A stretch of DNA of 64,000 bases from Nocardioides mangrovi (GCF_020073815.1 NZ_JAIQZJ010000013.1:1-64000); one strand, 5' to 3'. Counted from the first letter of the stretch, positions 9,764 to 18,912 are shown. Notes: generated from the sequence alone by a model not told the origin. A program made the numbers and translations.

Positions 9764-10966
9764 TCAGGCTGAGCGGCCGGACTGGCGGCCCAGGACCAGG
9801 GCGATCTCGAGGGTGAGCGCGTCGCGCGGGTCGGTCGCCGAGAGTCCGGTCAGGTCGGCCACCTGGCGCAGCCGGTAGCGGACGGTGTTGGGGTGCACGA
9901 AGAGGGCGCGCGCGGCGCCCTCGATCGACGAGCCGTGCTGGAAGTACGCCGAGAGCGTCTCGATGAGCGTCCCCCGAGCGCGGACCAGGGCGAGGTAGAC
10001 CTCGTCGACGAGATGGCGGCGGGCGTGGCCGTCGCCGGCGAGCACCCGCTCGGGGAGGAGGTCGGCGCTGCGGACCGGCCGCGGCGCCTCCGGCCACCCG
10101 GCCGCGGCACGCTGCGCGGCGAGTGCGGCCCGGGCCGACACGTGGGCCTGGGCGAGCCCGTCCGCGACCGGACCCACGACCACGGGGCCGGGGCCGAACT
10201 CGTCCGCGATCGCGGACGCGGCGGCGTGGGTGTCCTCGACGCCGCCGAGCACCACCACCAGCCGGTCGCCCTGCACGGCGCAGAGTGCGTCCATGCCGGC
10301 GTCGCGCGCGGCGCGGCGTACCTCGTCGAAGGTGTCGGTCTCCGAGCGGTCGGCGGGGATGGTGCCGAGCACGACGGTCACCTCGTCGCGGCCGGCCCAG
10401 CCGAGGGCGCTGGCCCGGGAGAGCAGGGCCTCGTCGGGGTCGGAGCGGAGCACGGCGTCCACGACCAGGGCCTCGAGCCGGGCGTCCCAGGCGCCGCGCA
10501 CCTCGGCGGCGCGGGCGTAGACCTCGGCGGTGGCGAAGGCGACCTCGCGGGCGTAGCGGAGGACCGCGGCGCGCACCTCCGCGGCGTCCTGCGGGTCGAG
10601 CAGTTCCTCGACGTTGGTCTCCACGACCTCGATCGAGAGCCGGACCAGGTCGACGGTCTGCTGGAGGTTGATCACGCCGGCCAGGGCGCGCGGCGCCACG
10701 CCGAAGACCGAGGCGACCATCTCGCCGCCCGCGGGCGCCGGCTGGTCGCCGGCGCGGCGGTACCAGTCGACGAAGCCCCGGATGCCGGCCTGGACGATCG
10801 TGGAGACCCACGAGCGCTCCTCGGCGCTCAGCTCGCGGAACCAGGCCATGTCCTGGTCCATCCGGGCCGTGGCGGCGGTGCTCAGCGCCCCGGTCGCGCG
10901 CTGGAGCGCGTCCGCGGCGCGCTGGTGCGAGGCCGCGCCGTCTCGGCTCCCTGGTCGCGTGGCCAC
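9764..10966 (-). CDS. fasR: PucR-family regulator of fatty acid synthesis
   Basis: 400 residues. The C-terminal ~60 residues form the PucR-type helix-turn-helix (IEGAARALFVHPNTVRYRLRQV), preceded by a GGDEF-like ligand/dimer region (LLSRASALGWAGRDEVTVVLG) and an N-terminal helical domain. This architecture next to fabD-fabH-acpP-fabF is the same as Streptomyces FasR, which activates the fab operon. It is upstream of fabD in the same direction with a palindrome in the gap. ATG 10966 is chosen; the longer overlapping frame is a shadow. Confidence 0.85.
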   Translation of the reverse strand: MATRPGSRDGAASHQRAADALQRATGALSTAATARMDQDMAWFRELSAEERSWVSTIVQAGIRGFVDWYRRAGDQPAPAGGEMVASVFGVAPRALAGVINLQQTVDLVRLSIEVVETNVEELLDPQDAAEVRAAVLRYAREVAFATAEVYARAAEVRGAWDARLEALVVDAVLRSDPDEALLSRASALGWAGRDEVTVVLGTIPADRSETDTFDEVRRAARDAGMDALCAVQGDRLVVVLGGVEDTHAAASAIADEFGPGPVVVGPVADGLAQAHVSARAALAAQRAAAGWPEAPRPVRSADLLPERVLAGDGHARRHLVDEVYLALVRARGTLIETLSAYFQHGSSIEGAARALFVHPNTVRYRLRQVADLTGLSATDPRDALTLEIALVLGRQSGRSA

Positions 10967-11106
10967 CCGGCGAGGCTATCGCCCGCCGCGACGCACTACC
11001 GACGTAAAACCCCGGTAAATCAAGGGGATCTGCGTCCGTGGCCCGCATCGGTCATGTTTCAATCACTGTCTACGCCTGTCGAGGCGAGCCGACCCGGGAG
11101 GTCTGT

Positions 11107-12042
11107 GTGACCCAGGAGTACGACGTCCAGTTCGTGACGATCCACGGGCACCGCCGGGCCTACGTGAAGACCGGGTCCGGGCCGGTGGTGCTGCTCCTGC
11201 ACGGCCTCGGCTGCGACCACACGACCTGGGAGCCGGTCATCGAGTCGCTGAGCCGTCGCTACACGGTCATCGCGCCCGACCTGCTCGGACACGGTCAGTC
11301 CGACAAGCCGCGGGCCGACTACAGCGTCGGCGGCTACGCCAACGGCATGCGCGACCTGATCACGGTGCTCGGCATCGACAAGGTCACCGTCATCGGGCAC
11401 AGCTTCGGGGGCGGTGTGGCGATGCAGTTCGCCTACCAGTTCCCCGAGCGCACCGAGCGGCTGATGCTCGTGTCCTCCGGCGGCCTCGGCCCCGAGGTCA
11501 CCCCCGCGATCCGGGCGATCACCACGCCCGGCTTCCACGAGGTGATGGGCGTCCTCACGCTCCCCGGCCTGCGCCACCTCGGCGTGGCCGGCCTGCGGGC
11601 CCTCTCCGAGCTGCCGCTGAAGGCCACCCACGACTTCGACGAGGTCGCCGCCGTCTTCGACTCCTTCAAGGACCCGCGGTCGCGGCACGCGATCCGGCAC
11701 GTCGTCCGCGCGGTCGTCGACTGGCGCGGCCAGATCGTGACCATGTCCGACCGGGCCTATCTCACCGAGGAGATGCCGATGTGGGTGGTGTGGGGCCGCG
11801 ACGACCGGGTGATCCCGGTGCGGCACGCCTCCAACGCGGCGATGATGGCGCCCAAGGCCCGGGTCGAGGTGATCCCCGACGCCGGCCACTTCCCGCACAA
11901 GGACCACCCCTACCGCTTCAGCCGGATCGTCCACGACTTCATCCGGACGACCGAGCCCGCGACGTACTCCCGCGCCCGCTTCCGCTCGCTGCTGAAGAGC
12001 GGCGCCCAGGAGCGCACGCTGCACGCCGTCGACGCGGTCTGA
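11107..12042 (+). CDS. alpha/beta hydrolase
   Basis: 311 residues from GTG 11107, six bases after a gggagg site. A classical alpha/beta hydrolase: oxyanion LLLHGLGCDHTTW, nucleophile in GHSFGGGVAM, acid in WGRDDRVIPV and His in PDAGHFPHKDHP. The layout resembles mycobacterial esterases and meta-cleavage-type hydrolases. Substrate unknown. It is divergent from fasR and ends at a strong hairpin shared with aceE. Confidence 0.85.
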   Translation: MTQEYDVQFVTIHGHRRAYVKTGSGPVVLLLHGLGCDHTTWEPVIESLSRRYTVIAPDLLGHGQSDKPRADYSVGGYANGMRDLITVLGIDKVTVIGHSFGGGVAMQFAYQFPERTERLMLVSSGGLGPEVTPAIRAITTPGFHEVMGVLTLPGLRHLGVAGLRALSELPLKATHDFDEVAAVFDSFKDPRSRHAIRHVVRAVVDWRGQIVTMSDRAYLTEEMPMWVVWGRDDRVIPVRHASNAAMMAPKARVEVIPDAGHFPHKDHPYRFSRIVHDFIRTTEPATYSRARFRSLLKSGAQERTLHAVDAV

Positions 12043-12051
12043 AATGACGCC

Positions 12052-12078
12052 GACCCGGCAGAGACTCTCTGCCGGGTC
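12052..12078. terminator. bidirectional terminator hairpin
   Basis: Perfect 12-bp stem (12052-12063 with 12067-12078) with a 3-base loop between the convergent hydrolase (stop 12042) and aceE (stop 12103). It can act in both directions. Confidence 0.85.
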
Positions 12079-12102
12079 AGCGATCAGTTCGTGCCGGGTC
12101 GG

Positions 12103-14898
12103 CTAGGCGTCGCCGCCCTCCTGCTTCACGCCGGCGGTGGCGGTCGGGTCGTCGATCCGGTAGCGCGCGAACGCCTCCTCGACCTTGTCACGGCTGATCT
12201 GGCCGGCGTCGGCCAGGGCCTGCAGGGTCTGCACGACGACCGACTGGGCGTCGATGTGGAAGAAGCGGCGGGCGGCCGGTCGGGTGTCGGCGAAGCCGAA
12301 CCCGTCGGCGCCCAGGACGCGGTAGTCGCCGGGGACCCAGCGCGCGATCTGCAGGGGCACGGCGCGCATGTAGTCGGACACCGCGACGACCGGGCCGGTG
12401 ACGGCCTGCAGCTTGTCGGCGACGTACGGCGTGCGCGGCGACTCGCCCGGGTGGAGGAGGTTCCACTCCTCGGCGGCGGCGCCGTCGCGGGCGAGCTCGT
12501 TCCACGACGTCACCGACCACGTGTCGGCCCGGACGCCCCAGTCCTCGGCGAGGATCCGCTGGGCCTCCTGGATCCACGGGAAGCCGACACCGGAGGCGAG
12601 CAGCTGGGCCCGCGGGCCCTCACCCTCGGCGGACTGCACGTGGTGGATGCCCTTGAGGATGCCCTCGACGTCGACGTCGTCCGGCTCCTTCGGCTGCGAG
12701 ACCGGCTCGTTGTAGACGGTGAGGTAGAAGATGACGTTCTCGGCGTCCTCGCCGTACATCCGCTCGAGACCGGACTTCATGATGTGGCTGATCTCGTAGG
12801 CGAACGCGGGGTCGTAGTGGACGACCGCCGGGTTGGTCGACGCGAGCAGCGGCGAGTGGCCGTCGGCGTGCTGGAGACCCTCACCGGTCAGCGTGGTCCG
12901 GCCCGCGGTGGCGCCGACGAGGAAGCCGCGCGAGAGCTGGTCGGCCATCGCCCAGATCGAGTCGCCCGTGCGCTGGAACCCGAACATCGAGTAGAAGATG
13001 TAGAACGGGATCATGTGCTCGCCGTGGGTGGCGTACGCCGAGCCCGCGGCGGTCGCCGAGGCCATCGCACCGGCCTCGGAGATGCCCTCGTGGAGCATCT
13101 GGCCCTGCGCCGACTCCTTGTAGGAGAGCAACAACTTGCGGTCGACGGACTCGTACTTCTGCCCGGCCGGGTTGTAGACCTTCGCGCTCGGGAACATCGC
13201 GTCCATGCCGAAGGTGCGGTACTCGTCCGGCGCGATCGGCACGATCCGCTGGCCGATCTCCGGGTCCTTCATCCAGTCCTTCAGCAGGCGGACGACGGCC
13301 ATGGTCGTGGCGATCGAGTGCTTGCCCGAGCCCTGCTTGAGCTCGGCGTACACGTCGTCGCCCGGCAGGGTGAGGGACTTGGCCCGGGTGACCCGCTTGG
13401 GCAGCGAGCCGCCGAGCTGCTTGCGACGGTCGAGCATGTACTGGATCTCGTGCGAGTCGGCGCCCGGGTGGAAGAAGGGGGCCGCGCCGGTCTCCTCGTA
13501 GGAGCGCTCGAGGTCGCGGTCGGAGATCGGCAGGTAGAGGCGGTCCCGGAACTTCTTGATGTCGTCCTGGGTCAGCTTCTTCATCTGGTGGGTGGCGTTC
13601 TTGCCCTCGAGGGCGTCGATCGTCCAGCCCTTGATGGTCTTGGCCAGGATCACCGTCGGCTGGCCGACGTGCTTGGTCGCCGAGTCGAAGGCCGCGTAGA
13701 CCTTGCGGTAGTCGTGACCGCCGCGGGGCAGCTTGCGGATCTGGTCGTCGGTCATGTGCTCGACCATCTTCGTCAGCCGCGGGTCGGAGCCGAAGAAGCT
13801 GTCGCGGATGTAGGCGCCGCTCTCGACCGAGTAGGTCTGGAAGGCGCCGTCGGGGGTGGAGTTCATCCGGTTGACCAGGACGCCGTCCACGTCGCGGGCG
13901 AGCAGGTCGTCCCACTCGCGGCCCCACACGACCTTGATGACGTTCCACCCGGCGCCGCGGAAGTTGGCCTCGAGCTCCTGGATGATCTTGCCGTTGCCGG
14001 TGACCGGGCCGTCGAGCTGCTGGAGGTTGCAGTTGATCACCCAGGTGAGGTTGTCGAGCTCCTCGCGGGCGGCGATGCGGATTGCGCCGAGGGACTCCGG
14101 CTCGGCCATCTCCCCGTCGCCGAGGAAGGCCCACACGCGCTGCTCGCCGGTGTCCTTGATGCCGCGGTTGGCGAGGTAGCGGTTGAACCGAGCCTGGTAG
14201 ATCGAGTTGATGCCGGTCAGGCCCATCGAGACCGTCGGGAACTCCCAGAACTCCGGCATCAGGCGCGGGTGGGGGTACGACGACAGCCCGGCGTGCGGGC
14301 CGTGCTGGACCTCCTGGCGGAAGTGGTAGAGCTGCTCCTCGGTGAGCCGGCCCTCGAGGAACGCGCGGGCGTAGATGCCGGGGGAGGCGTGACCCTGGAT
14401 GTAGATCTGGTCGCCGCCGCCGGGGTGGTCCTTGCCGCGGAAGAAGTGGTTGAAGCCGACCTCGTACAGGCTCGCCGACGACTGGTACGTCGCGATGTGG
14501 CCGCCGACCTCCAGGCCCTTGCGGTTGGCGCTGGAGACCATGACCGCGGCGTTCCACCGGATGAACGCGCGGATCCGGCGCTCCGCCTCCTCGTCGCCGG
14601 GGAACCACGGCTCGCGCTCGGGCGGGATCGTGTTGATGTAGTCGGTGCTGCGCAGGGCGGGCACGCCGACGCTCATCTCACGCGCGCGCTCGAGGAGGCG
14701 CAGCATGACGTAGCGGGCGCGCTCGCGGCCGCGCTCGTCGATGAGGGCGTCGAAGGAGTCGAGCCAGTCGTGGGTCTCGTCCGGGTCGATGTCGGGCAGC
14801 TGGGTGGGCAGGCCTTCGTGGATGACGGTCGGGGTCCTGCCGCTCCGCGTGGTGTCCGTGCCGGAAGTGGGGGTTGATTCTTCGGTCACGGTACTCAT
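12103..14898 (-). CDS. aceE: pyruvate dehydrogenase E1 component, homodimeric type
   Basis: 931 residues, the length of single-chain AceE. It decarboxylates pyruvate with thiamine diphosphate and passes the acetyl group to E2. Features include the HGLSSYPHPRLMPEFWEFPT region, the ThDP/Mg motif GDGEMAEPESLGA with NCNLQQLDGPV, and the transketolase C-terminal half. ATG 14898 (MSTVTEES) is preferred to an in-frame ATG at 14970. Divergent from the DUF3052 gene; E2/E3 genes are not nearby. Two short palindromes (14928-14939 and 14949-14956) lie just upstream. Confidence 0.95.
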   Translation of the reverse strand: MSTVTEESTPTSGTDTTRSGRTPTVIHEGLPTQLPDIDPDETHDWLDSFDALIDERGRERARYVMLRLLERAREMSVGVPALRSTDYINTIPPEREPWFPGDEEAERRIRAFIRWNAAVMVSSANRKGLEVGGHIATYQSSASLYEVGFNHFFRGKDHPGGGDQIYIQGHASPGIYARAFLEGRLTEEQLYHFRQEVQHGPHAGLSSYPHPRLMPEFWEFPTVSMGLTGINSIYQARFNRYLANRGIKDTGEQRVWAFLGDGEMAEPESLGAIRIAAREELDNLTWVINCNLQQLDGPVTGNGKIIQELEANFRGAGWNVIKVVWGREWDDLLARDVDGVLVNRMNSTPDGAFQTYSVESGAYIRDSFFGSDPRLTKMVEHMTDDQIRKLPRGGHDYRKVYAAFDSATKHVGQPTVILAKTIKGWTIDALEGKNATHQMKKLTQDDIKKFRDRLYLPISDRDLERSYEETGAAPFFHPGADSHEIQYMLDRRKQLGGSLPKRVTRAKSLTLPGDDVYAELKQGSGKHSIATTMAVVRLLKDWMKDPEIGQRIVPIAPDEYRTFGMDAMFPSAKVYNPAGQKYESVDRKLLLSYKESAQGQMLHEGISEAGAMASATAAGSAYATHGEHMIPFYIFYSMFGFQRTGDSIWAMADQLSRGFLVGATAGRTTLTGEGLQHADGHSPLLASTNPAVVHYDPAFAYEISHIMKSGLERMYGEDAENVIFYLTVYNEPVSQPKEPDDVDVEGILKGIHHVQSAEGEGPRAQLLASGVGFPWIQEAQRILAEDWGVRADTWSVTSWNELARDGAAAEEWNLLHPGESPRTPYVADKLQAVTGPVVAVSDYMRAVPLQIARWVPGDYRVLGADGFGFADTRPAARRFFHIDAQSVVVQTLQALADAGQISRDKVEEAFARYRIDDPTATAGVKQEGGDA

Positions 14899-15073
14899 CG
14901 TTGCACGCACGATCGAGGCGGGGAATTTACCCGTGGGTAGGCGAGATCGGGTACCCGCCAGGCTGGACACGGGTTGCGCCCCTGCGGGAACTCCGCTGGA
15001 CTACTCCCCACCCTCGGACCACGAGGGTGCGTCCTACGCACGTGATCACACAGAACTGACTTGGAGGTGCCCG

Positions 15074-15511
15074 TTGAGCGCGACCTCGGGTGGTGAGTCC
15101 ACCCAGACCGGAGCCACCGGCCCGGCCGAACGGCTCGGGTTCAGGCTGGGCATGGTCGTCCAGGAGCTCGGGTGGGACTCCGACACCGACGACGCGCTCC
15201 GGGTCGCCGTCGAGGACTGCATCGACGCCGACCTGGTCGACGGCGACTACGGCAACGTGGTCGATGCGGTGCTCCTCTGGTTCCGCGACGAGGACGGCGA
15301 CCTCGTCGACAGCCTCGTCGACGCGCTCACCGACCTCGTCGGCGGCGGAGCGATCTGGCTGCTGACCCCGAAGGTGGGGCGCGCCAACGCGGTCGACCCG
15401 GCGGACATCGCGGAGGCCGCGCCGATCGCCGGCCTCTCGCAGACCACGACCGCCGCGGTGAGCCGCGACTGGTCGGCGACCCGTCTGGTCGCGCCCAAGT
15501 CGCTGGCGTAG
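15074..15511 (+). CDS. DUF3052 family protein
   Basis: 145 residues, recognised as actinobacterial DUF3052 from AERLGFRLGMVVQELGWD, the acidic middle DVDG-like DADLVDGDYGNVVDAVLLW and GGGAIWLLTPKVGR. It begins at TTG 15074, six bases after ggagg; no ATG or GTG fits. The family is commonly encoded beside aceE and a peroxiredoxin in actinobacteria, as here. Function unknown; no membrane segment or catalytic motif. Confidence 0.8.
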   Translation: MSATSGGESTQTGATGPAERLGFRLGMVVQELGWDSDTDDALRVAVEDCIDADLVDGDYGNVVDAVLLWFRDEDGDLVDSLVDALTDLVGGGAIWLLTPKVGRANAVDPADIAEAAPIAGLSQTTTAAVSRDWSATRLVAPKSLA

Positions 15512-15605
15512 CTCCCGGGGGCGTAGCGTCCGTCACGGTGTCGGGACGTTTTCCGGACGGGATCGTTGGGCAGGCCTGACGCAGTCCCCGCCAGGAAGAG
15601 GTCAC

Positions 15606-17237
15606 GTGCCCCTGCTGCAGAAGGTCCGCACCGGCGTCGGCGCCGGTGGGACGTCCCTGAAGGTCCTCGGTCGTGCCGGCGTGATCCGGCTGCACCCTCC
15701 GGTCGCGCTCGCGAAGGCCGGCAAGGCGCTCCAGCAGTGGGGGGTCGGCCCCGCGGGCGGCTTCGCCGCCGCGGCGCTGCTCGCTCCCCGCCGGGTCGCC
15801 GTCATCGACGAGCTCGGCTCGCTGACGTACGACGAGCTGCACCGCCGCTCCAACGCGCTGGCCCGCGCGTTCACCGACCTCGGCGTCTCATCCGGGGACG
15901 GCGTCGCGGTGATGTGCCGCAACCACCGCGGCTTCATCGACGCCAGCCTGGCCACCGCCAAGGTCGGCGCCGACATCCTCTACCTCAACACCGCCTTCGC
16001 CGGGCCGCAGCTGGTCGAGGTGCTCGGACGGGAGAAGCCCAAGGTCGTCGTGTTCGACCAGGAGTTCGCGTCGCTTCTCGCGGGCGCCGACGTACCGGAG
16101 CGGGTGCTCGGGTGGGTCGACGAGGAGTCCGACCTCGAGACCGGCGCCGCCACGGTCGAGTCGCTGATCGCCGGGCAGCCCGACGACGACCTCCAGCCCG
16201 CCGACCGGCACGGCCGCATCGTCATCCTCACCTCCGGCACCACCGGAACGCCGAAGGGTGCGCCGCGCAGCGAGGCCGGGATCGAGGCGGCGGTCTCGCT
16301 GCTGTCTCGGATGCCGCTCCGGTGGGGGTGGCGCACCCACATCGCCGCCCCGCTCTTCCACACCTGGGGCTTCGCGCACCTCGCGCTGGCGATGCTGCTC
16401 AACTCCACGATGGTGCTGCGCCGCCGCTTCGACCCCGAGGCGTGCCTGCAGGTCATCGAGTCCGAGCGGTGCGACTCGGTCGCGGTCATCCCGGTGATGC
16501 TCCAGCGGATCCTGACGCTGCCCGAGGAGACGCTCGCGCGCTACGACCTCTCGCGGGTCAAGGTCGTCGCGTCGTCGGGCTCGGCGCTGCCCGGCGACCT
16601 CGCGATCGACTGGATGGACCACTTCGGCGACCACCTCTACAACATCTACGGCTCGACCGAGGTCGCCTACGCCTCGATCGCGACGCCCGAGGACCTGCGG
16701 GCCGACCCGGCCGCGGCCGGCAAGCCGCCGTACGCCACCGTCGTGAAGATCCTCGACCCCGACGGCACGGAGGTCCCGGCGGGGGAGACCGGCCGGATCT
16801 TCGTCGGCAACGGGCTGCTCTTCGAGGGCTACACCGGTGGCGGCAGCAAGGAGGTCGTCGACGGGCTGATGTCGACCGGCGACGTCGGCCGCTTCGACGC
16901 CGACGGCCGCCTGCACGTCGAGGGCCGCGACGACGAGATGATCGTCTCGGGCGGGGAGAACGTCTTCCCCAAGGAGGTCGAGGACAGCCTGATGCGCCAC
17001 GAGGCGGTCGTCGAGGTCGCCGCCGTCGGCGTGGACGACCCCGACTTCGGCAAGCGGCTGCGGGCGTACGTCGTGGTCCGCGACGGCGTCGAGACCGGCA
17101 CGCTGGAGGACGAGCTGCGCGCCCACGTCAAGGACAACCTGGCCCGCTACAAGGTGCCGCGCGACATCGTCTTCCTCCCGGAGCTGCCCCGCAACGCCAC
17201 CGGCAAGGTGCTCAAGCGGGAGCTCTCCACCGATTGA
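15606..17237 (+). CDS. AMP-dependent acyl-CoA synthetase/ligase
   Basis: 543 residues of the ANL adenylating superfamily. It activates a carboxylic acid, probably a fatty acid, as acyl-AMP and then acyl-CoA. Motifs: P-loop ILTSGTTGTPKGAP, A5 IYGSTEVAYASI, A7 STGDVGRFDADG, hinge GRDDEMIVSGGENVFPKEVE and catalytic Lys in NATGKVLKRE. The start is GTG 15606 following an aggaagagg site. The exact substrate cannot be read from sequence. It lies between DUF3052 and ahpE, all in one direction. Confidence 0.9.
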   Translation: MPLLQKVRTGVGAGGTSLKVLGRAGVIRLHPPVALAKAGKALQQWGVGPAGGFAAAALLAPRRVAVIDELGSLTYDELHRRSNALARAFTDLGVSSGDGVAVMCRNHRGFIDASLATAKVGADILYLNTAFAGPQLVEVLGREKPKVVVFDQEFASLLAGADVPERVLGWVDEESDLETGAATVESLIAGQPDDDLQPADRHGRIVILTSGTTGTPKGAPRSEAGIEAAVSLLSRMPLRWGWRTHIAAPLFHTWGFAHLALAMLLNSTMVLRRRFDPEACLQVIESERCDSVAVIPVMLQRILTLPEETLARYDLSRVKVVASSGSALPGDLAIDWMDHFGDHLYNIYGSTEVAYASIATPEDLRADPAAAGKPPYATVVKILDPDGTEVPAGETGRIFVGNGLLFEGYTGGGSKEVVDGLMSTGDVGRFDADGRLHVEGRDDEMIVSGGENVFPKEVEDSLMRHEAVVEVAAVGVDDPDFGKRLRAYVVVRDGVETGTLEDELRAHVKDNLARYKVPRDIVFLPELPRNATGKVLKRELSTD

Positions 17238-17271
17238 GGTCCCGTCGGTGGCAGGTGACAGGATCGGGGGC

Positions 17272-17736
17272 ATGACCGGACTCGAGCTGGGTGGACCCGC
17301 GCCCGACTTCACCCTGCGCGACCAGTTCGGCCAGGACGTCTCCCTCTCGTCGTACCGCGACAAGAAGGCCGTGGCGATCCTCTTCTACCCCTACGCGTTC
17401 TCCGGGGTGTGCACCGGCGAGATGGCGGGCATCCGCGACCGCCTCGACGAGTTCCTCACCTTCGAGACCGAGGTGCTCGCGATCTCGTGCGACCCGGTCT
17501 ACTCGCTGCGGGTCTTCGCCGACCAGGACGGCCTCAACTTCCCGTTGCTGTCGGACTTCTGGCCGCACGGCGAGGTGACCCGCGCCTACGAGGTCTTCGA
17601 CGACGTCCGCGGCTGCCCGCGGCGCTCGTCGTACGTCGTGGACAAGCAGGGCCGGCTGCGGTGGTCGGTGCACAACGCCAACCCCGACGGCCGCGACCTC
17701 GAGGAGCACCTGCGGCAGCTGGCGGCCGCGGTCTAG
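17272..17736 (+). CDS. ahpE: AhpE-type 1-Cys peroxiredoxin
   Basis: 154 residues, matching the AhpE subfamily that reduces peroxides and peroxynitrite. The peroxidatic Cys is in YPYAFSGVCTGEM near residue 45; PDFTLRDQFGQDVSLSSY opens the domain. Other Cys residues are at AISCDPVY and VRGCPRRSS, but there is no canonical 2-Cys resolving site. ATG 17272 gives the usual length. A strong terminator follows. Confidence 0.92.
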   Translation: MTGLELGGPAPDFTLRDQFGQDVSLSSYRDKKAVAILFYPYAFSGVCTGEMAGIRDRLDEFLTFETEVLAISCDPVYSLRVFADQDGLNFPLLSDFWPHGEVTRAYEVFDDVRGCPRRSSYVVDKQGRLRWSVHNANPDGRDLEEHLRQLAAAV

Positions 17737-17811
17737 ACCGGACCGGGTCCTTCCGCGGTTTTGCTCAGGATCTCGGGACAGCGGCCGATCGGCAGACCTA
17801 CTCTTCTGGTC

Positions 17812-17849
17812 GTTGGACCGCAGGTGACCCGAGACGCCTGCGGTCCAAC
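17812..17849 (+). terminator. rho-independent terminator after ahpE
   Basis: 13-bp perfect stem (17812-17824 with 17837-17849), 12-base loop, followed by the T-rich ttcattt. It isolates ahpE from the tRNA gene downstream. Confidence 0.85.
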
Positions 17850-17892
17850 TTCATTTCCGCGGCCTCCTCTGCGTAGTCTTTGCCGCGCTCCG

Positions 17893-17964
17893 GGGCGTAT
17901 AGCTCAGCGGTAGAGCCCCTCGCTTACAACGAGGTGGTCGGGGGTTCGATCCCCTCTGCGCCCA
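17893..17964 (+). tRNA. tRNA-Val (anticodon TAC)
   Basis: 72-nt cloverleaf: acceptor gggcgta pairs with tgcgccc (one G-T), D arm tagctcagcggtagagc, anticodon stem cctcg/cgagg around cttacaa (anticodon TAC), T arm ggggttcgatcccc, discriminator A. CCA is not encoded. Confidence 0.97.
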
Positions 17965-18010
17965 CTGCAAGCGTCCGCCGAGCGAGGCTCGCGTCGGGTC
18001 AGCGCCGACG

Positions 18011-18041
18011 GTCGCTGGCGCTCCTCGCACCTCGACCAGCG
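18011..18041. repeat. dispersed intergenic repeat, copy 1
   Basis: 31-base unit starting gtcgctggcgctcctcgcac. A second copy at 45557-45587 differs by one base. The ends cgctgg and ccagcg can pair, so each copy could fold as a small hairpin. Both copies lie in non-coding DNA beside an RNA gene region. Confidence 0.75.
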
Positions 18042-18074
18042 GACGATTCGTCCCTCCGCTCGCGGTTCCGATAT

Positions 18075-18187
18075 GGTTGAAAGCGAAAGGGAGTAGTCCC
18101 CAACAGCTGCGTCGACATACTGATCCGCTCTCGAGCCGGGTCCGGTGCAGCCGGCCACCGTCACGGTGGCGGACGAGACTTTCGACC
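18075..18187 (+). promoter_or_regulatory. yybP-ykoY-type Mn2+ riboswitch
   Basis: The RNA has the family hallmarks in order: a 9-bp P1 (ggttgaaag 18075-18083 with ctttcgacc 18179-18187), the aaagggagtag element, a gtcgacatactgatccgc segment, a ccgg..ccggcc core with a caccgtcacggtg hairpin, and the closing gacgagactttcg. This class binds Mn2+ and switches on Mn2+ exporters. The gene downstream is a TMEM165/GDT1 transporter, a family known to be under this riboswitch. Confidence 0.85.
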
Positions 18188-18261
18188 AGCACCACGACCC
18201 TGTTGAACGAACAGACGTGCCTGGTCGAAGGCACGTCCGTTCCTCCTGGGACACGAGGGCG

Positions 18262-18286
18262 TCTCTCCGGCCGGGCCGGAGAGAGG
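18262..18286 (+). promoter_or_regulatory. hairpin overlapping the ribosome site of the GDT1 gene
   Basis: ctctccgg (18263-18270) can pair with ccggagag (18276-18283), placing part of the gagagg ribosome site in a stem just before the GTG at 18293. A second hairpin (acgtgcc/ggcacgt, about 18216-18237) lies between it and the aptamer. Together they could form a translational expression platform. Folding is inferred by eye. Confidence 0.5.
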
Positions 18287-18292
18287 AATCCC

Positions 18293-18868
18293 GTGTACGC
18301 CTTCCTGCTCAGCACCGCCGTGATCTTCGTGGCCGAGCTCGGGGACAAGTCCCAGCTGATGGCGATGACCTTCGCCGCTCGCTACCGGGCACGCGACGTG
18401 CTCATCGGCATCACCGCGGCCACCGCGATCGTCCACCTCGCATCGGTGGGCATCGGCTACGCCATCGGCGACGCGTTCGCCGACTACCAGGGGGCGATCT
18501 CGATCGTCGCCGGCATCGCCTTCCTCGGGTTCGGCGCCTGGACGCTGCGCGGCGACGAGCTCACCGACGAGGAGGCCGACAAGGCCCGCACCAGCCAGGG
18601 TGCCGCGATCTTCGCCGTCGGTGTCGCGTTCTTCCTGGCCGAGCTGGGCGACAAGACGATGCTCGCGACGATCACGCTGGCCACCCAGGAGGGCTGGCTC
18701 GGCACCTGGATCGGCAGCACCGTCGGCATGGTGGCCGCGGACGCGCTCGCGATCGTCGTCGGCGCCGTCCTCGGCCGGAAGCTCCCCGAGAAGGTCATCA
18801 AGTACGGCGCGGCCGCGCTGTTCGTGCTCTTCGGCGTCCTCCTGGTCGTCGACGGCCTGCTGGCGTAG
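18293..18868 (+). CDS. TMEM165/GDT1 family divalent cation transporter
   Basis: 191 residues with six predicted membrane segments in two halves. Each half carries the family signature: AELGDKSQL near residue 15 and AELGDKTML near residue 120. The family (UPF0016/GDT1) moves Mn2+ and/or Ca2+, and bacterial members export Mn2+. The GTG start at 18293 follows gagaggaat. The Mn2+ riboswitch upstream supports a role in manganese detoxification in the cytoplasmic membrane. Confidence 0.9.
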   Translation: MYAFLLSTAVIFVAELGDKSQLMAMTFAARYRARDVLIGITAATAIVHLASVGIGYAIGDAFADYQGAISIVAGIAFLGFGAWTLRGDELTDEEADKARTSQGAAIFAVGVAFFLAELGDKTMLATITLATQEGWLGTWIGSTVGMVAADALAIVVGAVLGRKLPEKVIKYGAAALFVLFGVLLVVDGLLA

Positions 18869-18912
18869 GTCTCGTCACCGGCACGGTCACCCGGCTTTCC
18901 TACAGTGGCCGG

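Noticed and set aside
9753..11048. Longer minus-strand frame over fasR
   Set aside because: A different frame of the same DNA with a low-complexity Arg-rich product; the fasR frame has the helix-turn-helix.
12091..14877. 928-residue plus-strand frame
   Set aside because: Antisense shadow of aceE, whose product is clear over the full length.
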